A stretch of DNA of 64,000 nucleotides from Rhizobacter koreensis (GTDB lineage: Bacteria > Pseudomonadota > Gammaproteobacteria > Burkholderiales > Burkholderiaceae_C), in assembly GCF_013366375.1 (NCBI RefSeq), contig NZ_JABWMJ010000006.1:1-64000 (forward strand). The letters are read 5' to 3'. The first letter of the stretch is position 1. Each line of letters begins with the position of its first letter. Positions 8,221 through 16,844 of this stretch are shown one piece after another. The position numbers and the translations under genes are program-made. The notes beneath the pieces were generated by a model. The model had not been told where the DNA came from, made no database searches, and saw only the letters and a program-made list of their open reading frames with translations.

Positions 8221-9811
8221 ACAGCGCGTTCCGCAGCAGTTGACTGTCGAGCAGGGCGTTCGTTCCTCGTCCGACAGCGGCGGTTCCCCCGAGGGCGGCT
8301 ACGGCACCTAGCGGGCCTCCACCGAAGCCACCGAGCATCGTTGCTAGGCCGCCAGCACTGACGCGCTGCATGGCCCCATGGTTGCTCTCCCGAGGCTTCA
8401 GGAACTGGGCCGCGATGTCCGCGAGTTCCTGCATATCGGCGTTGCCGATGTTCTTCATGTTCGCCAGACGAGCAATCGAGATATCGCCTTCGGCTCCGTT
8501 GCCGGCGAGCTTCTGCAGGTCGAGCATGTTCCCGTACTGCTGACGAACAGTCTTGAACTTGGCAGCCTCCTGCGGCCCGAGGCTGCGGTCCAAAGCACCC
8601 ATCAGGGATCGCTTCAGCTCGGTTGCGTAGTGGGCTTCCGGGCTGTTCCGCGCGCCGATGCGATCAAGTGCCTTCTTGATGTTGTACGCAGCCTGCCCGC
8701 TGATCTGGCCCGTGCCAGCCTTCGCGATGATGTCGTCCACCTGATTGCCGATGATGCGGGCGCCTTCTGTGCCGAGCTCACGGGATGCCTTGTTGGCTGC
8801 ATCAGCCAGGTCACCTAGGAACTGCTGATCGACCTTGACCGTGTTGCCGCTTAGCGTCGCCTCGAACTTCTGCCCGAGGTCGGCCTCGGCCTTCCGAAGC
8901 GCCATCGTGACGTTGGGCGAGTTCTGGCCGAACGTTTTGGTGAGCGCCACGTTCAGCTGATCCTGCATCCGCGCCTCGACAGCCTGGCGCCCACTGAATG
9001 GGACGTAGCTCAGGCTGGCGGCAGCGGCATTCAGCGGCTTGCTGTTGGCGATCCGATCGGCGGGAATGTCGATGCCCCATTTGTCTTTGGCGACCTTCGC
9101 CAGATCCTTCACCTCCGTGGACACCGGGTTGCCCAGAACCTTCCCGGCGGTACGGCCTGCGGCGCCCGATACCGCTCCGACGGCGCGCAGACCCGCTGGC
9201 AGCGCCGCTCCAATAGCCGCTCCTGTACCGACGTTGCTGGGGTCGACCAGACCAGCGGCAACGCCACCCACAGCGCCCCCGGCTGCCATGCGGGTTCCCA
9301 TGTCGCCGATGCGGGCGAGGGCGTTCGCGGGCACCGCGCCTGTGCGCATACCGGCCGAGGACAGCGCGTTGACAAAGGGTGCAGGAGCGCCGAGGACCTT
9401 CGCAGCGCCACCCAGAGCGCCTCCAACGCCGGCGGTTGCAGCGATGTCGCCAGCAAGCTGACCACCCTTGAATGCCATCGACTGAGGGTCGAAGTTCTCC
9501 TTGAAAAACTCGCCCGTTTGTGCGCGGCTGTCCGGCGTCACAAACAAGCCCTTTGCGGGCGTGATCGAGTGACGCAATAGGGTGTCCCCGACGTTGGCCG
9601 CGCTCGATACGAATCCGCCCAGGTTGTTCTTCAGTTCCGTCCCGATCGCTCGGGTCTGGTCTGCGATCCGCTGGCCCATCGACGGCTCTGCCGGCGCGGT
9701 AGTGCCCCTCCGTGCGTCCGCATAGGCAGCCGCCACCGTCTCGAACTCGGGCGTGCCTTTCTTGTCCTTGTTGGCGACGATCCAAGCGGCGTATTCGTCA
9801 GCGGTAGCCAT
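8123..9811 (-). CDS. Putative virion DNA-ejection (internal virion) protein
   Basis: The 562-residue protein has a short helical N-terminus, a long Gly/Ala-rich hydrophobic middle (about residues 100-240) and a helical C-terminal half. This composition is typical of podovirus ejection proteins that leave the capsid with the genome and cross the cell envelope. It starts one base inside the stop codon of the gene above (TGATG), the last of three large coupled genes. I infer the role from composition and context, not from a diagnostic motif. Confidence 0.6.
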   Translation of the reverse strand: MATADEYAAWIVANKDKKGTPEFETVAAAYADARRGTTAPAEPSMGQRIADQTRAIGTELKNNLGGFVSSAANVGDTLLRHSITPAKGLFVTPDSRAQTGEFFKENFDPQSMAFKGGQLAGDIAATAGVGGALGGAAKVLGAPAPFVNALSSAGMRTGAVPANALARIGDMGTRMAAGGAVGGVAAGLVDPSNVGTGAAIGAALPAGLRAVGAVSGAAGRTAGKVLGNPVSTEVKDLAKVAKDKWGIDIPADRIANSKPLNAAAASLSYVPFSGRQAVEARMQDQLNVALTKTFGQNSPNVTMALRKAEADLGQKFEATLSGNTVKVDQQFLGDLADAANKASRELGTEGARIIGNQVDDIIAKAGTGQISGQAAYNIKKALDRIGARNSPEAHYATELKRSLMGALDRSLGPQEAAKFKTVRQQYGNMLDLQKLAGNGAEGDISIARLANMKNIGNADMQELADIAAQFLKPRESNHGAMQRVSAGGLATMLGGFGGGPLGAVAALGGTAAVGRGTNALLDSQLLRNALFRAPGQTNGIEELNRLVGPGLYRTLPVAGSRN

Positions 9812-11457
9812 CACTTGCCCCTAAGGATCGCTTCGGCCTCGGCGTGAATGTCACGCTTGCCGAGCCCCACCGACGCCGGCTGCGTCTGGAACTTGCCGAA
9901 GTCCATTGGCGGGTGACCGAACTCCGCGCGAAGCTGGTTGACCTGGTTCTTTCGCAGCTCGACCGCCCGCTCGTTCAGTGCTTGGATCTCGCGCAGCCGC
10001 TGCGCCACGAGCCTGGTGTCGTTCGGGTTCGCCAGGATCTCGTTCATGGCGCGCTTGGCGTCGCCCTCCGTCTGAACGCCCTTGTTCAGCAGCAGGACGC
10101 CGTTGCGGAGGTTTTCGAGCTTCGCCTTGAAGGATGCGAGGTTCCGGCTTTCCTCAGTGCTCATGCCGACGAGGTTTCGTGCCTCGTTCGCCAGATTGCT
10201 GACAGGCCCAAGCTTGAGCTTGCCGCTCTCGAGCTGCTGGCCCAGCGCAGCGAGGTCCGCGTTGAGCCCAGCGAACGTGCCGACCGCCTGTAGCTCCTCG
10301 TTCTGCTGCTTGGCAATCGCAGTGGGGAGTGGCTTAGCCGCGGTGCCTGCAGCCTTGACCTTGGCAGGATCGTAGTTGGGGAACCGCTGCTGGAGCTCGG
10401 CGAGCACCTGCGCCTTCGCGCCAGGCTTGAGCCCCGACAGTGCCGTCTCAGCAGGTACCTTGCCAGTGCCGATCGCCTCTACGATGCCGGCCAGCGGGCT
10501 TGCTCCGGTGAGTGCAGCCGATGGGCCAGGAGAGAGCCGGCTGATCTCGGCCTGGATCGCCTGTCGGGAGGCGGGGTCCTGCTCCTTGGCGAGTTCCTCT
10601 TGAAGGATGCGCAGGCGCTCGCTATCGCGGCCAGCTTGAACGCTTGGAGGCACGGAGCGGCCGCCGATAGGCAGCGCTGGGGCCGCGGGCGTGGCTACCG
10701 AGGCGGGAACCTGTCGAGGTGCGGCGGGGAGCCCGCGCGGCTGCGCCATCAGAGGCGAGGCAGGAATCATCGGCGCCGTGGTCGGATCGAGCGCGTTGAT
10801 GCCGTACTCGACCTGAGCCCGCTGGTTGGCCCGCATGTTGGCGCCGGCAGCCATGGTGGCGGCAGCGCGCTCGCGGGAGGCGTTCGTGGCCGCGTTGTTC
10901 TCTCGCGAGGTCTGGTCCTTGATGAACGCGTCGAAGCCCATGGCGTTCTTCTGCAGGAACGTCTGGAAGGCGGCAGGCTCGGTCGGGATGTTCTCTAGCG
11001 AGCGGTCCAGCGGCCCCATCTGCTCGAACAGCGGCTTCGTGAGCGGGTCCGCGTAACCCGCCTGCATCCATTGGGCCATCTGCTGCGGGTTCTGCACCAT
11101 GGTGAGCAGATCGCGCTTGCTCCCAAGCGCCAGCTTCGAGGCCTCCATCTGGTGCCTCTGCGCTTGGGTCTGCTTCTCCGCCAGCTCGGCCAGCTTCTCC
11201 CGAACCGTCATGGCTTGCTTGCCCAAGCCCGCCTTGTTCAGCCCGCTGATGAGCGACGCATCGTCGGTCGATTCGCTGTAGACCCTGCGTGCCGTCGCGT
11301 CATCCGTGAGGGCTTGGCGCTTGGTCTGCAGCTCCAGCGCGCCGGCCTCTGCTTGTTGTCGCGCGGCCTGCAGCTGCGCGATCTGGGCCAGCGCGTTCAC
11401 CGGGCTGTCGAGCTTCATCGGTTGGAGCCCCAGCAGAATGCGTGCGTCCACCGTCAT
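9811..11457 (-). CDS. Putative coiled-coil phage virion protein
   Basis: The 548-residue protein is largely helical, with Gln/Ala-rich coiled-coil segments at about residues 15-110 and 330-520 and a Pro/Ala-rich linker near residue 220-270. It begins MTVDARILLG at an ATGA overlap with the preceding gene (11454-12917) and ends in a TGATG overlap with the next. The three-gene set looks like an ejection or internal-virion module. The open frame continues 148 codons upstream but only as a shadow of the neighbour. Confidence 0.6.
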   Translation of the reverse strand: MTVDARILLGLQPMKLDSPVNALAQIAQLQAARQQAEAGALELQTKRQALTDDATARRVYSESTDDASLISGLNKAGLGKQAMTVREKLAELAEKQTQAQRHQMEASKLALGSKRDLLTMVQNPQQMAQWMQAGYADPLTKPLFEQMGPLDRSLENIPTEPAAFQTFLQKNAMGFDAFIKDQTSRENNAATNASRERAAATMAAGANMRANQRAQVEYGINALDPTTAPMIPASPLMAQPRGLPAAPRQVPASVATPAAPALPIGGRSVPPSVQAGRDSERLRILQEELAKEQDPASRQAIQAEISRLSPGPSAALTGASPLAGIVEAIGTGKVPAETALSGLKPGAKAQVLAELQQRFPNYDPAKVKAAGTAAKPLPTAIAKQQNEELQAVGTFAGLNADLAALGQQLESGKLKLGPVSNLANEARNLVGMSTEESRNLASFKAKLENLRNGVLLLNKGVQTEGDAKRAMNEILANPNDTRLVAQRLREIQALNERAVELRKNQVNQLRAEFGHPPMDFGKFQTQPASVGLGKRDIHAEAEAILRGK

Positions 11458-12917
11458 GGCTTCCTCCCGTACTTCTCCAGCCAGTCGTTCATCTGGTAGT
11501 TGTTGAACAGGCCAGAAAGCGCGTTCTGCCAGGTGTTGGCGGAGCCGACGTAGCCTGAGGCTGCGGCGTTGCCCGCACCGATCATGTTCTGGCTGGCGTT
11601 GTTGGCGTAGTTCTGGCCGGCCTGCGAGGTGTTGTTTAGCCCCACCTGCCCGAGCCCCGCCATGGAAAGCAGCCGGTTGTAGCTTTGGTCCAGCTTCGTC
11701 GTGGCGTAGTCGGTGTTGAAGCGGCTGGCGTCCTTCAGTGCCGCGCCCGAGTACAGGCCGCCATGAGCCGCTGCACGCCTGTCCAGGGCTTGCTGTCCCT
11801 GGTCCCGCTGCCACGCATACCCGGGATCGTTCACGATGCTGCCGGGGTTGCTCTGCAGCCCTTCGATTCTTGCGAGCGCGTTGGTACCTGCCGTCCTCCA
11901 TGGCGCGTTGTCGGCGCGGATGGTGTCAAACATGTACTTCTGCAGCGCGTTGGCCTTGTCGATGCCCTCCAGCTGAGCATCGAGCCCCTTGTTAATGGCG
12001 TTCTGGCCGATGAGTCCGCCAGCGAGCTGCGTTCCAGCACTCAGGAGCGCGCCGTTGCTGACGCCTGGGATGAGCGAACTACCCGCACCAACTGCAGCCG
12101 ACGTGCCCGCGAGCAGATTGCCACCGCCACCAGCAGCAGCGTTCGCGGCCTCAAGCTGCCCATAAGCCTGCTGCGCGGCCGTCAGTCCGGAGCCCGCCGC
12201 ACCACCGAACGAGCCTGCCGCCCCACCGATGCCATTCGCGCCCATGTAGCCCGCATCAGCCGCGAGATCCATCCCCGACAGACCCGCCCCCAGCCCAGCG
12301 CTTCCAGCGCCTCCGAACGACGCCGCTGCGCCACCAATGCCGTTGGCGCCCATGAAGCCGGCATCCGCTGCCAGCTCCATACCGGAGAGCCCGCCCAGTT
12401 CGGCCGCGCCTAGACCCGCGCTCGTCGCCCCGGCCGTTCCACCCCCGGCTGCGCTGCCAGCGCCAGCAGCCGCGCCGGCACCGGCAGCACTCGCCGCCAT
12501 GAAGGCCACACCACCAACAGCAGCGAGGATCGCCAAGCCGAACGCATCACCGCCGTCATCCTGCGACTTCGACTGCTCGATGCCGACCTTCTTGCCGTCC
12601 TTGTCGAAGGCTTGGAGCCGGTACTGACCGTGATCGGCCATCGTGGCGAAGCGAAGGCCGCTGTTGGCTTTGAAGTCCTTCCAGGCTTGCGATTCGCCTT
12701 GGGTGTAGCCGTTCTCTACATCACCACCCGTGGTTTCGTAGATCGGGCCACCCGCGTAGCCGATGCTCTTAAGCCACGCCTCGTCCTCGTAGTTCCACGG
12801 CACCCACTGCCGATTGGCGTAGGGCGTCCCGTCAGGGTCCATGCCCACGAGCGAATCGTTCAAGATCCACTCGCCTGGCCGCGAGGCTCCTGTTCCGATG
12901 GTGTACGTGTCAAACAT
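11454..12917 (-). CDS. Putative phage DNA-transfer protein with internal repeat
   Basis: The 487-residue protein starts with a polar domain (about 1-125), then a Gly/Ala-rich hydrophobic segment. Next come two near-identical units of about 34 residues, each containing GANGIGGAA (about residues 178-250). The C-terminal region has RRAAAHGGLYSGAALKDASR, a motif I associate with phage DNA-transfer or ejection proteins. AGGAC upstream of 12917 supports the start. It leads the three-gene structural block. Confidence 0.6.
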   Translation of the reverse strand: MFDTYTIGTGASRPGEWILNDSLVGMDPDGTPYANRQWVPWNYEDEAWLKSIGYAGGPIYETTGGDVENGYTQGESQAWKDFKANSGLRFATMADHGQYRLQAFDKDGKKVGIEQSKSQDDGGDAFGLAILAAVGGVAFMAASAAGAGAAAGAGSAAGGGTAGATSAGLGAAELGGLSGMELAADAGFMGANGIGGAAASFGGAGSAGLGAGLSGMDLAADAGYMGANGIGGAAGSFGGAAGSGLTAAQQAYGQLEAANAAAGGGGNLLAGTSAAVGAGSSLIPGVSNGALLSAGTQLAGGLIGQNAINKGLDAQLEGIDKANALQKYMFDTIRADNAPWRTAGTNALARIEGLQSNPGSIVNDPGYAWQRDQGQQALDRRAAAHGGLYSGAALKDASRFNTDYATTKLDQSYNRLLSMAGLGQVGLNNTSQAGQNYANNASQNMIGAGNAAASGYVGSANTWQNALSGLFNNYQMNDWLEKYGRKP

Positions 12918-12924
12918 GGCTGTC

Positions 12925-13233
12925 CTAGTGCAGGCGCCAGAGCCCGGCCCGGCTACCGAAGATCACGGCTGGCGGCGCTTCGTGATAACGCCCTGTGACG
13001 CGCTCGATCTCGGCAGCGATAGCCCGAGCGCTGTCGACGCGGCCGGCCTCATGTGCTGTGACGAGAGCCTCGGCAAGATCCTGGAGGCCAGGGATGAAGG
13101 TGGCCAGCTCTAGCTGCGGCTGCTCAGGATCGGCGTAGAGCGCCGCCAGCATGCCGGCCATGGTTGCGAAGTCCGCGGCCACGCGCTGGGCCTCACGCTC
13201 GCGGAGAACCTGCTGGCCGATCAGGTCGAACAT
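12925..13233 (-). CDS. Small hypothetical phage protein
   Basis: The 102-residue product is helical and has no recognised domain. It overlaps the end of the HTH gene above by 13 bases and is followed after seven bases by the DNA-transfer gene, so it is part of the same transcript. Function unknown. Confidence 0.55.
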   Translation of the reverse strand: MFDLIGQQVLREREAQRVAADFATMAGMLAALYADPEQPQLELATFIPGLQDLAEALVTAHEAGRVDSARAIAAEIERVTGRYHEAPPAVIFGSRAGLWRLH

Positions 13234-13433
13234 GGCTTTGCTTCCCGCGAACGGCCTTCGAGGTACGCCGCAAGGTCGCTCGCCCGATATCGCACCAGCC
13301 GGCCAACCTTGATGAAGGGAATGGCCTGGCTGCCTCTGCTGCGCCAGGTCGTCACCGTCGCGGGTGAGACCCGCAGGCGCGCTGCCACGTCCTCGGACGT
13401 GAGGAGCGGTTCAACCTCGCCGGCTTGGTGCAT
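13221..13433 (-). CDS. Excisionase/AlpA-like HTH protein
   Basis: The 70-residue protein carries a MerR-like winged-helix pattern: LLTSEDVAARLRVSPATVTTW with a basic wing (KVGRLVRYRASDLAAYL). This is the helix_turn_helix_17/AlpA type found in phage excisionases and regulators of satellite phages. It begins the structural block and faces the 254-bp intergenic region with two CTCTAGAG palindromes, so it may regulate that divergent region. Confidence 0.75.
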   Translation of the reverse strand: MHQAGEVEPLLTSEDVAARLRVSPATVTTWRSRGSQAIPFIKVGRLVRYRASDLAAYLEGRSREAKPCST

Positions 13434-13687
13434 GGTCTGCGTCTAGCTGCGTCAATGTTGCGCAGGCTAGAGCAAGCGATGCGTCAGAGACTAGCCGGTC
13501 TGGAACCGACCAGACGTTCCACCTCTAGAGGGGCACCCGTAGGTCCGGAACCAACACTCGCGTGTGCCCGTACTGTCAAAGACACCCGGGATAGCGAGAC
13601 CGGCGCGACCACCAGCTCCGCAAGCTTGATGAGGACGGTTGAAATCGAACGCTCTAGAGTCTCGTCTCTACCAACGGAGTTTGCGCG
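13434..13687. promoter_or_regulatory. Divergent intergenic region with inverted repeats
   Basis: This spacer lies between the HTH gene (minus) and the barrel cassette (plus). It holds an inverted repeat GTCTGG-N6-CCAGAC near 13499-13516 and two copies of the palindrome CTCTAGAG, at 13523-13530 and 13652-13659, the second about 30 bases before the start at 13688. These are candidate operators; no -35/-10 pair is convincing by eye. Confidence 0.4.
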
Positions 13688-14005
13688 ATGGCTTCTTTCG
13701 ATGCATTGAAGGCGGTGGTGATCGACGTCATTGACGACTTCACGAAGCATGACGTCGCACTCAACTACGATCCCAAAGGGTCGCGCTCGTACAACGCGAA
13801 GGTCAAGCTCGCCAAGCTGTACATCAACGAGCCGGTGCTGGCGGTGATGCCCATTCGTTTTAACAAAGCCATGCGAACATTGGTAGGCAGCAAATGGCGA
13901 GACGTCGGGTCGCTCGACCTTGTTGCGCTGGCGACTATCGGAGAGGTGATCGCGTTGGCGTGTGCACACAGCGGCATCGAGCTGCCAGCAGGAGAACCGA
14001 AATGA
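13688..14005 (+). CDS. Hypothetical protein, first gene of plus-strand cassette
   Basis: The 105-residue soluble protein has no signal peptide or recognised domain. CGGAG about nine bases upstream supports the Met at 13688. Its stop overlaps the next start (ATGA), so it is translated with the outer-membrane-type protein that follows. This pair is set against the direction of the surrounding phage genes, which suggests independently expressed cargo. Confidence 0.55.
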   Translation: MASFDALKAVVIDVIDDFTKHDVALNYDPKGSRSYNAKVKLAKLYINEPVLAVMPIRFNKAMRTLVGSKWRDVGSLDLVALATIGEVIALACAHSGIELPAGEPK

Positions 14006-14991
14006 CTCAGCGGAGCTTGTCCATGCTCGTTCTGCTGACATTCAGCGTGACTGCGGTCGCGCAGGTCGACTGGCGAAGTGTGGTAACTAGCTGCGAGAAA
14101 GAGCCAAGCGATGCCGCTATAGCTGCCTGCGTACGTGCAAACGCTGCAAAGCAACGGGAGGAGGAACGACGTGCGTCTGAGGCAAATCAGCCTAAAGCGC
14201 TTGGATTCCGCGTCTCGGTACGTGATACCTCGACTTCGGTGGCCGACTTCACCGGGGTAGAGCTTGGCGAAAAGGGCGCCAGCATTAGCGTACAGCGGGA
14301 GAAGGGTGAGGACGCGTCCATGGTTAAGGCGGCTGTTTTTGGCCGCTGGGGTGCTTACTTTGGAGGGCGCGTTCAGCCATTCATTGGGGCATCTTGGTTG
14401 CGCGACGGAACAGATGCGGGCAAGAGCGACATCCGGGATCTGACCGTCGGCAGCGTTGGTCCCCTGTGGGAGAGCTCCGGCCCAGGGCACGAGCTGTTTT
14501 CGCTGCTCAGCACACTCCAGCTGACACATCGCGAAGACCTTCACGGGAAAGGCGACGGCCACCTGCTGCGCACGCACTTCGATCTCGTTTGGGTTCCTCT
14601 CGCTAGCGGCTCACTGCTGGGGGGCTTCAGCGTAGTGCCCCACGTTGCAGCGCTGTGGCACAAGCGCACCGGTGGCGGAGCCGAAGATGGGAACTGGAGC
14701 AGCGGCTACGCTGGGGTGGCGGTGAGCAAGCCCTTTGGCATAGGCCAGCAACGTTTTAAGGCTTCGTTGCTGGCTCGCAAACTCTACGACATCGACGTGC
14801 CGGGAAAAAACACGAAGCGCCGAGACAAGTATGTGGACGTTTCACTTGACTACTACTTCTTCAACCCTGAAGACAAGGGTGCCGCCCTGCAGCCGTCGCT
14901 GTTTATCACTCGCGAGGTGGGGACCGACTTCCTTTCGGGAGTGGAAAAGACGAACAAGACAACTGCAGGTTTCCGGTTGAAGTTCAACTAA
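14002..14991 (+). CDS. Putative outer-membrane beta-barrel protein
   Basis: The 329-residue product has a signal peptide (about residues 1-21) and a short Cys-containing helical part. From about residue 65 come alternating hydrophobic/aromatic beta-strand patterns with Gly turns, ending in FRLKFN. These features suggest an outer-membrane beta-barrel. I do not recognise a named porin family. It overlaps its partner gene by four bases. In a prophage it could alter the cell surface, for example by changing receptor access, but this is inference. Confidence 0.55.
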   Translation: MTQRSLSMLVLLTFSVTAVAQVDWRSVVTSCEKEPSDAAIAACVRANAAKQREEERRASEANQPKALGFRVSVRDTSTSVADFTGVELGEKGASISVQREKGEDASMVKAAVFGRWGAYFGGRVQPFIGASWLRDGTDAGKSDIRDLTVGSVGPLWESSGPGHELFSLLSTLQLTHREDLHGKGDGHLLRTHFDLVWVPLASGSLLGGFSVVPHVAALWHKRTGGGAEDGNWSSGYAGVAVSKPFGIGQQRFKASLLARKLYDIDVPGKNTKRRDKYVDVSLDYYFFNPEDKGAALQPSLFITREVGTDFLSGVEKTNKTTAGFRLKFN

Positions 14992-15025
14992 CGCAGGCGC
15001 GGATGCTTGCTCAAGAGGGTGCGAG

Positions 15026-15235
15026 TTATCTGCGCCAGCGTCCACGGTTCGTGCCAAACAGCGGAGGCGGTCGGTCCTCTTCTTTCTTGGCGCACCACAA
15101 ACCCCACAAAACTAACTTGTCGATCAGCGCCTGCTTGCTCAGCCCGTGCCCAGTGAGGCGGGCTGCCTCCTCCAGGGCGGCCAGTGCGGCAGGGCCGGGC
15201 GTGTAGTCAATTCGCTTGGCGTCCGGCTTACGCAT
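15026..15235 (-). CDS. Small hypothetical phage protein
   Basis: The 69-residue product has a helical middle and a basic C-terminus (NRGRWRR). It resembles small DNA-binding phage proteins but no family is recognised. It starts in a TGATG overlap with the gene above and ends the replication transcript. A longer start upstream is unsupported. Confidence 0.5.
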   Translation of the reverse strand: MRKPDAKRIDYTPGPAALAALEEAARLTGHGLSKQALIDKLVLWGLWCAKKEEDRPPPLFGTNRGRWRR

Positions 15236-15684
15236 CAGACTGCCCCTCGCGATGCGAAGCCCGGGCAGCGTTGGAGGATGCGAACAAGCGCGTTGGCCGG
15301 CTCCGGGTAGCCTGCCGCTCGCCAGTTCGAGCAGTTCCCCCTCTGCAGGTGCCGGCACTCGGCGCACGACCGACGATCGTCCTGCTCGCAATCGCGTTGG
15401 ATCAGCCGCTCTGCAAGCTCCTCGGCTTGGTCCTCGCTCATCCCCAAGCCCCGGAGCCTGGCGTGCGTGGCACTGAAGGTCTGGATCTCGTCGGCTGACC
15501 AGGGCGTCGGTAGCGGCTGCTCTTGCCGCAGGAGCGCGAGCAACTCGTTCCGCTGTTCTCTGATCTCGCCGCGATGGTGCTCAGTGAGGTTCTTGGCCGG
15601 AGCAACGTTGAGGCGGCCGTCGAGAGCGACTGAGAGCCGGAACCCATCGCCACGGAGCGCCTGGAGAAGGTCGGAGGCTCCCAT
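15235..15684 (-). CDS. TubC-N-like protein with Cys cluster
   Basis: The 149-residue protein opens with a region like the TubC N-terminal docking fold (LLQALRGDGFRLSVALDGRL, about residues 6-55), seen in many phage and plasmid proteins beside primases. Its C-terminal half has four cysteines (CAECRHLQRGNC and a later Cys) that could bind zinc. It is coupled to the helicase gene above by a TGATG overlap, so a role in replication or primase recruitment is likely but unproven. Confidence 0.6.
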   Translation of the reverse strand: MGASDLLQALRGDGFRLSVALDGRLNVAPAKNLTEHHRGEIREQRNELLALLRQEQPLPTPWSADEIQTFSATHARLRGLGMSEDQAEELAERLIQRDCEQDDRRSCAECRHLQRGNCSNWRAAGYPEPANALVRILQRCPGFASRGAV

Positions 15685-16844
15685 CAGAAGTCCTCCCCAG
15701 CCTCAAGATGCTCACCTTTTCCCAAGATGCTCACCCCATTTGCGTGAGCATCTTTGGCGCTTGGTGAGCACCTTGGGTCGGGCAGCGACCAAAACCAGCC
15801 GCCGCGACCACCGGGAACGCCGTCCTTGTACGGCTTGATTTCGAGTTCAAGCTGAGCCCTCCGCAGGGTCGCGGTCGAAACGCCGGCGTCCCTGGCCTCT
15901 GCTTGGACCTGCTTCGCTGCCACCGGCCCGGCCGCAAGCAGGTCACGAAGAAAGTCGCATGCCTCCTCTCGCTCATTCCGCTCGTGAGGCTCGTCTTCGG
16001 CTTCCGCCTCCGCAAGCAACTCCCGGGCTGACCCCTCAACCGAGCGCCCCCAGAGGACGCGAGACGCCTCAATGCCGGGCGACGCCTCGACCTGCTCTAG
16101 CGAGTACTCGAAGCCTCCCGAGTCGGGGCCAATGTTGCTCTTCGAGCGCCCGAATACGCGGCGATCCGTTCCTTCCTCCTCCGACTTTGCCTTCGCGGCG
16201 TACATAACTACCCGGGCGACAGCGCCGAAGGCCAGAGAGCCTGTGACGCGTTCGGTAGGCTCTCGACCAGCGCTCCCCTTGCTGAAATGCGAGATCCCGA
16301 GGAGAGCCGCGCCGACGTTCGCCGCCAGATCAACAAGCGGTTGGAGCCCGCGGCGGACCTCACCGTTCTTGTGCGTATCACCAGCGACCGCCGAAACGAC
16401 GGGATCCACGATCACAAGCCGTACGTCCCCAATGGCCTTCGCCTGAGAGGTGAGCTGCACAAGGTCCCGGGCCGGGTCGAACGGCACTTCTTCGCCGGCG
16501 ATCCTGGCGCCCCTGACGAAGTACACGCGGCTCCGATCAGCGCCGGCCGCCATCAGGCGCGGAAGCAGGGTGTCGGCCGGATCGTCCTCCCCGCTCCAGA
16601 TCAGGACGTTTCCTTGCTCAGCGCGCGACCCATCAGGCCAGCGGCCTCCGCTGGTGACGGTCGCGACGAGAGCCATGGCGATGGTCGTCTTGCCTTGACC
16701 AGCGGCCCCGGCAAGGATGTGCACCTTGCCCCGGGCAAGCCAGTCGCGCCATAGCCAGGAGATGGGCTGAGGGCTAATGTCCGAGCCACGCACGAGGACG
16801 ACGCCATCGTCTGTTAGCCGCGCGATCTTGTCGACGCCGCTCAT
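15684..16844 (-). CDS. RepA-like AAA (AAA_25) replicative helicase
   Basis: The 386-residue protein has a RecA-fold ATPase domain with Walker A GAAGQGKTT (about residue 45) and Walker B RLVIVDPV, as in RepA/AAA_25 hexameric helicases that unwind plasmid and phage origins. It overlaps the primase gene by four bases (ATGA), a classic primase-helicase pair. The last roughly 30 codons coincide with the four-site AAGATGCTCACC array (15705-15774), so the C-terminus is encoded by repeat DNA. The start at 16844 is fixed by the overlap. Confidence 0.8.
   Translation of the reverse strand: MSGVDKIARLTDDGVVLVRGSDISPQPISWLWRDWLARGKVHILAGAAGQGKTTIAMALVATVTSGGRWPDGSRAEQGNVLIWSGEDDPADTLLPRLMAAGADRSRVYFVRGARIAGEEVPFDPARDLVQLTSQAKAIGDVRLVIVDPVVSAVAGDTHKNGEVRRGLQPLVDLAANVGAALLGISHFSKGSAGREPTERVTGSLAFGAVARVVMYAAKAKSEEEGTDRRVFGRSKSNIGPDSGGFEYSLEQVEASPGIEASRVLWGRSVEGSARELLAEAEAEDEPHERNEREEACDFLRDLLAAGPVAAKQVQAEARDAGVSTATLRRAQLELEIKPYKDGVPGGRGGWFWSLPDPRCSPSAKDAHANGVSILGKGEHLEAGEDF
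15705..15774. repeat. Four-site AAGATGCTCACC array, copy B
   Basis: Sites AAGATGCTCACC start at 15705 and 15724, and inverted sites GTGAGCATCTT and GTGAGCACCTT at 15744 and 15764. Order, orientation and spacing (19, 20, 20 bp) match copy A at 2168-2239, and both have GAGCATCTTTGG in the third site. Copy B lies within the 3' coding end of the helicase gene, where an iteron-type origin would be plausible. Confidence 0.75.
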
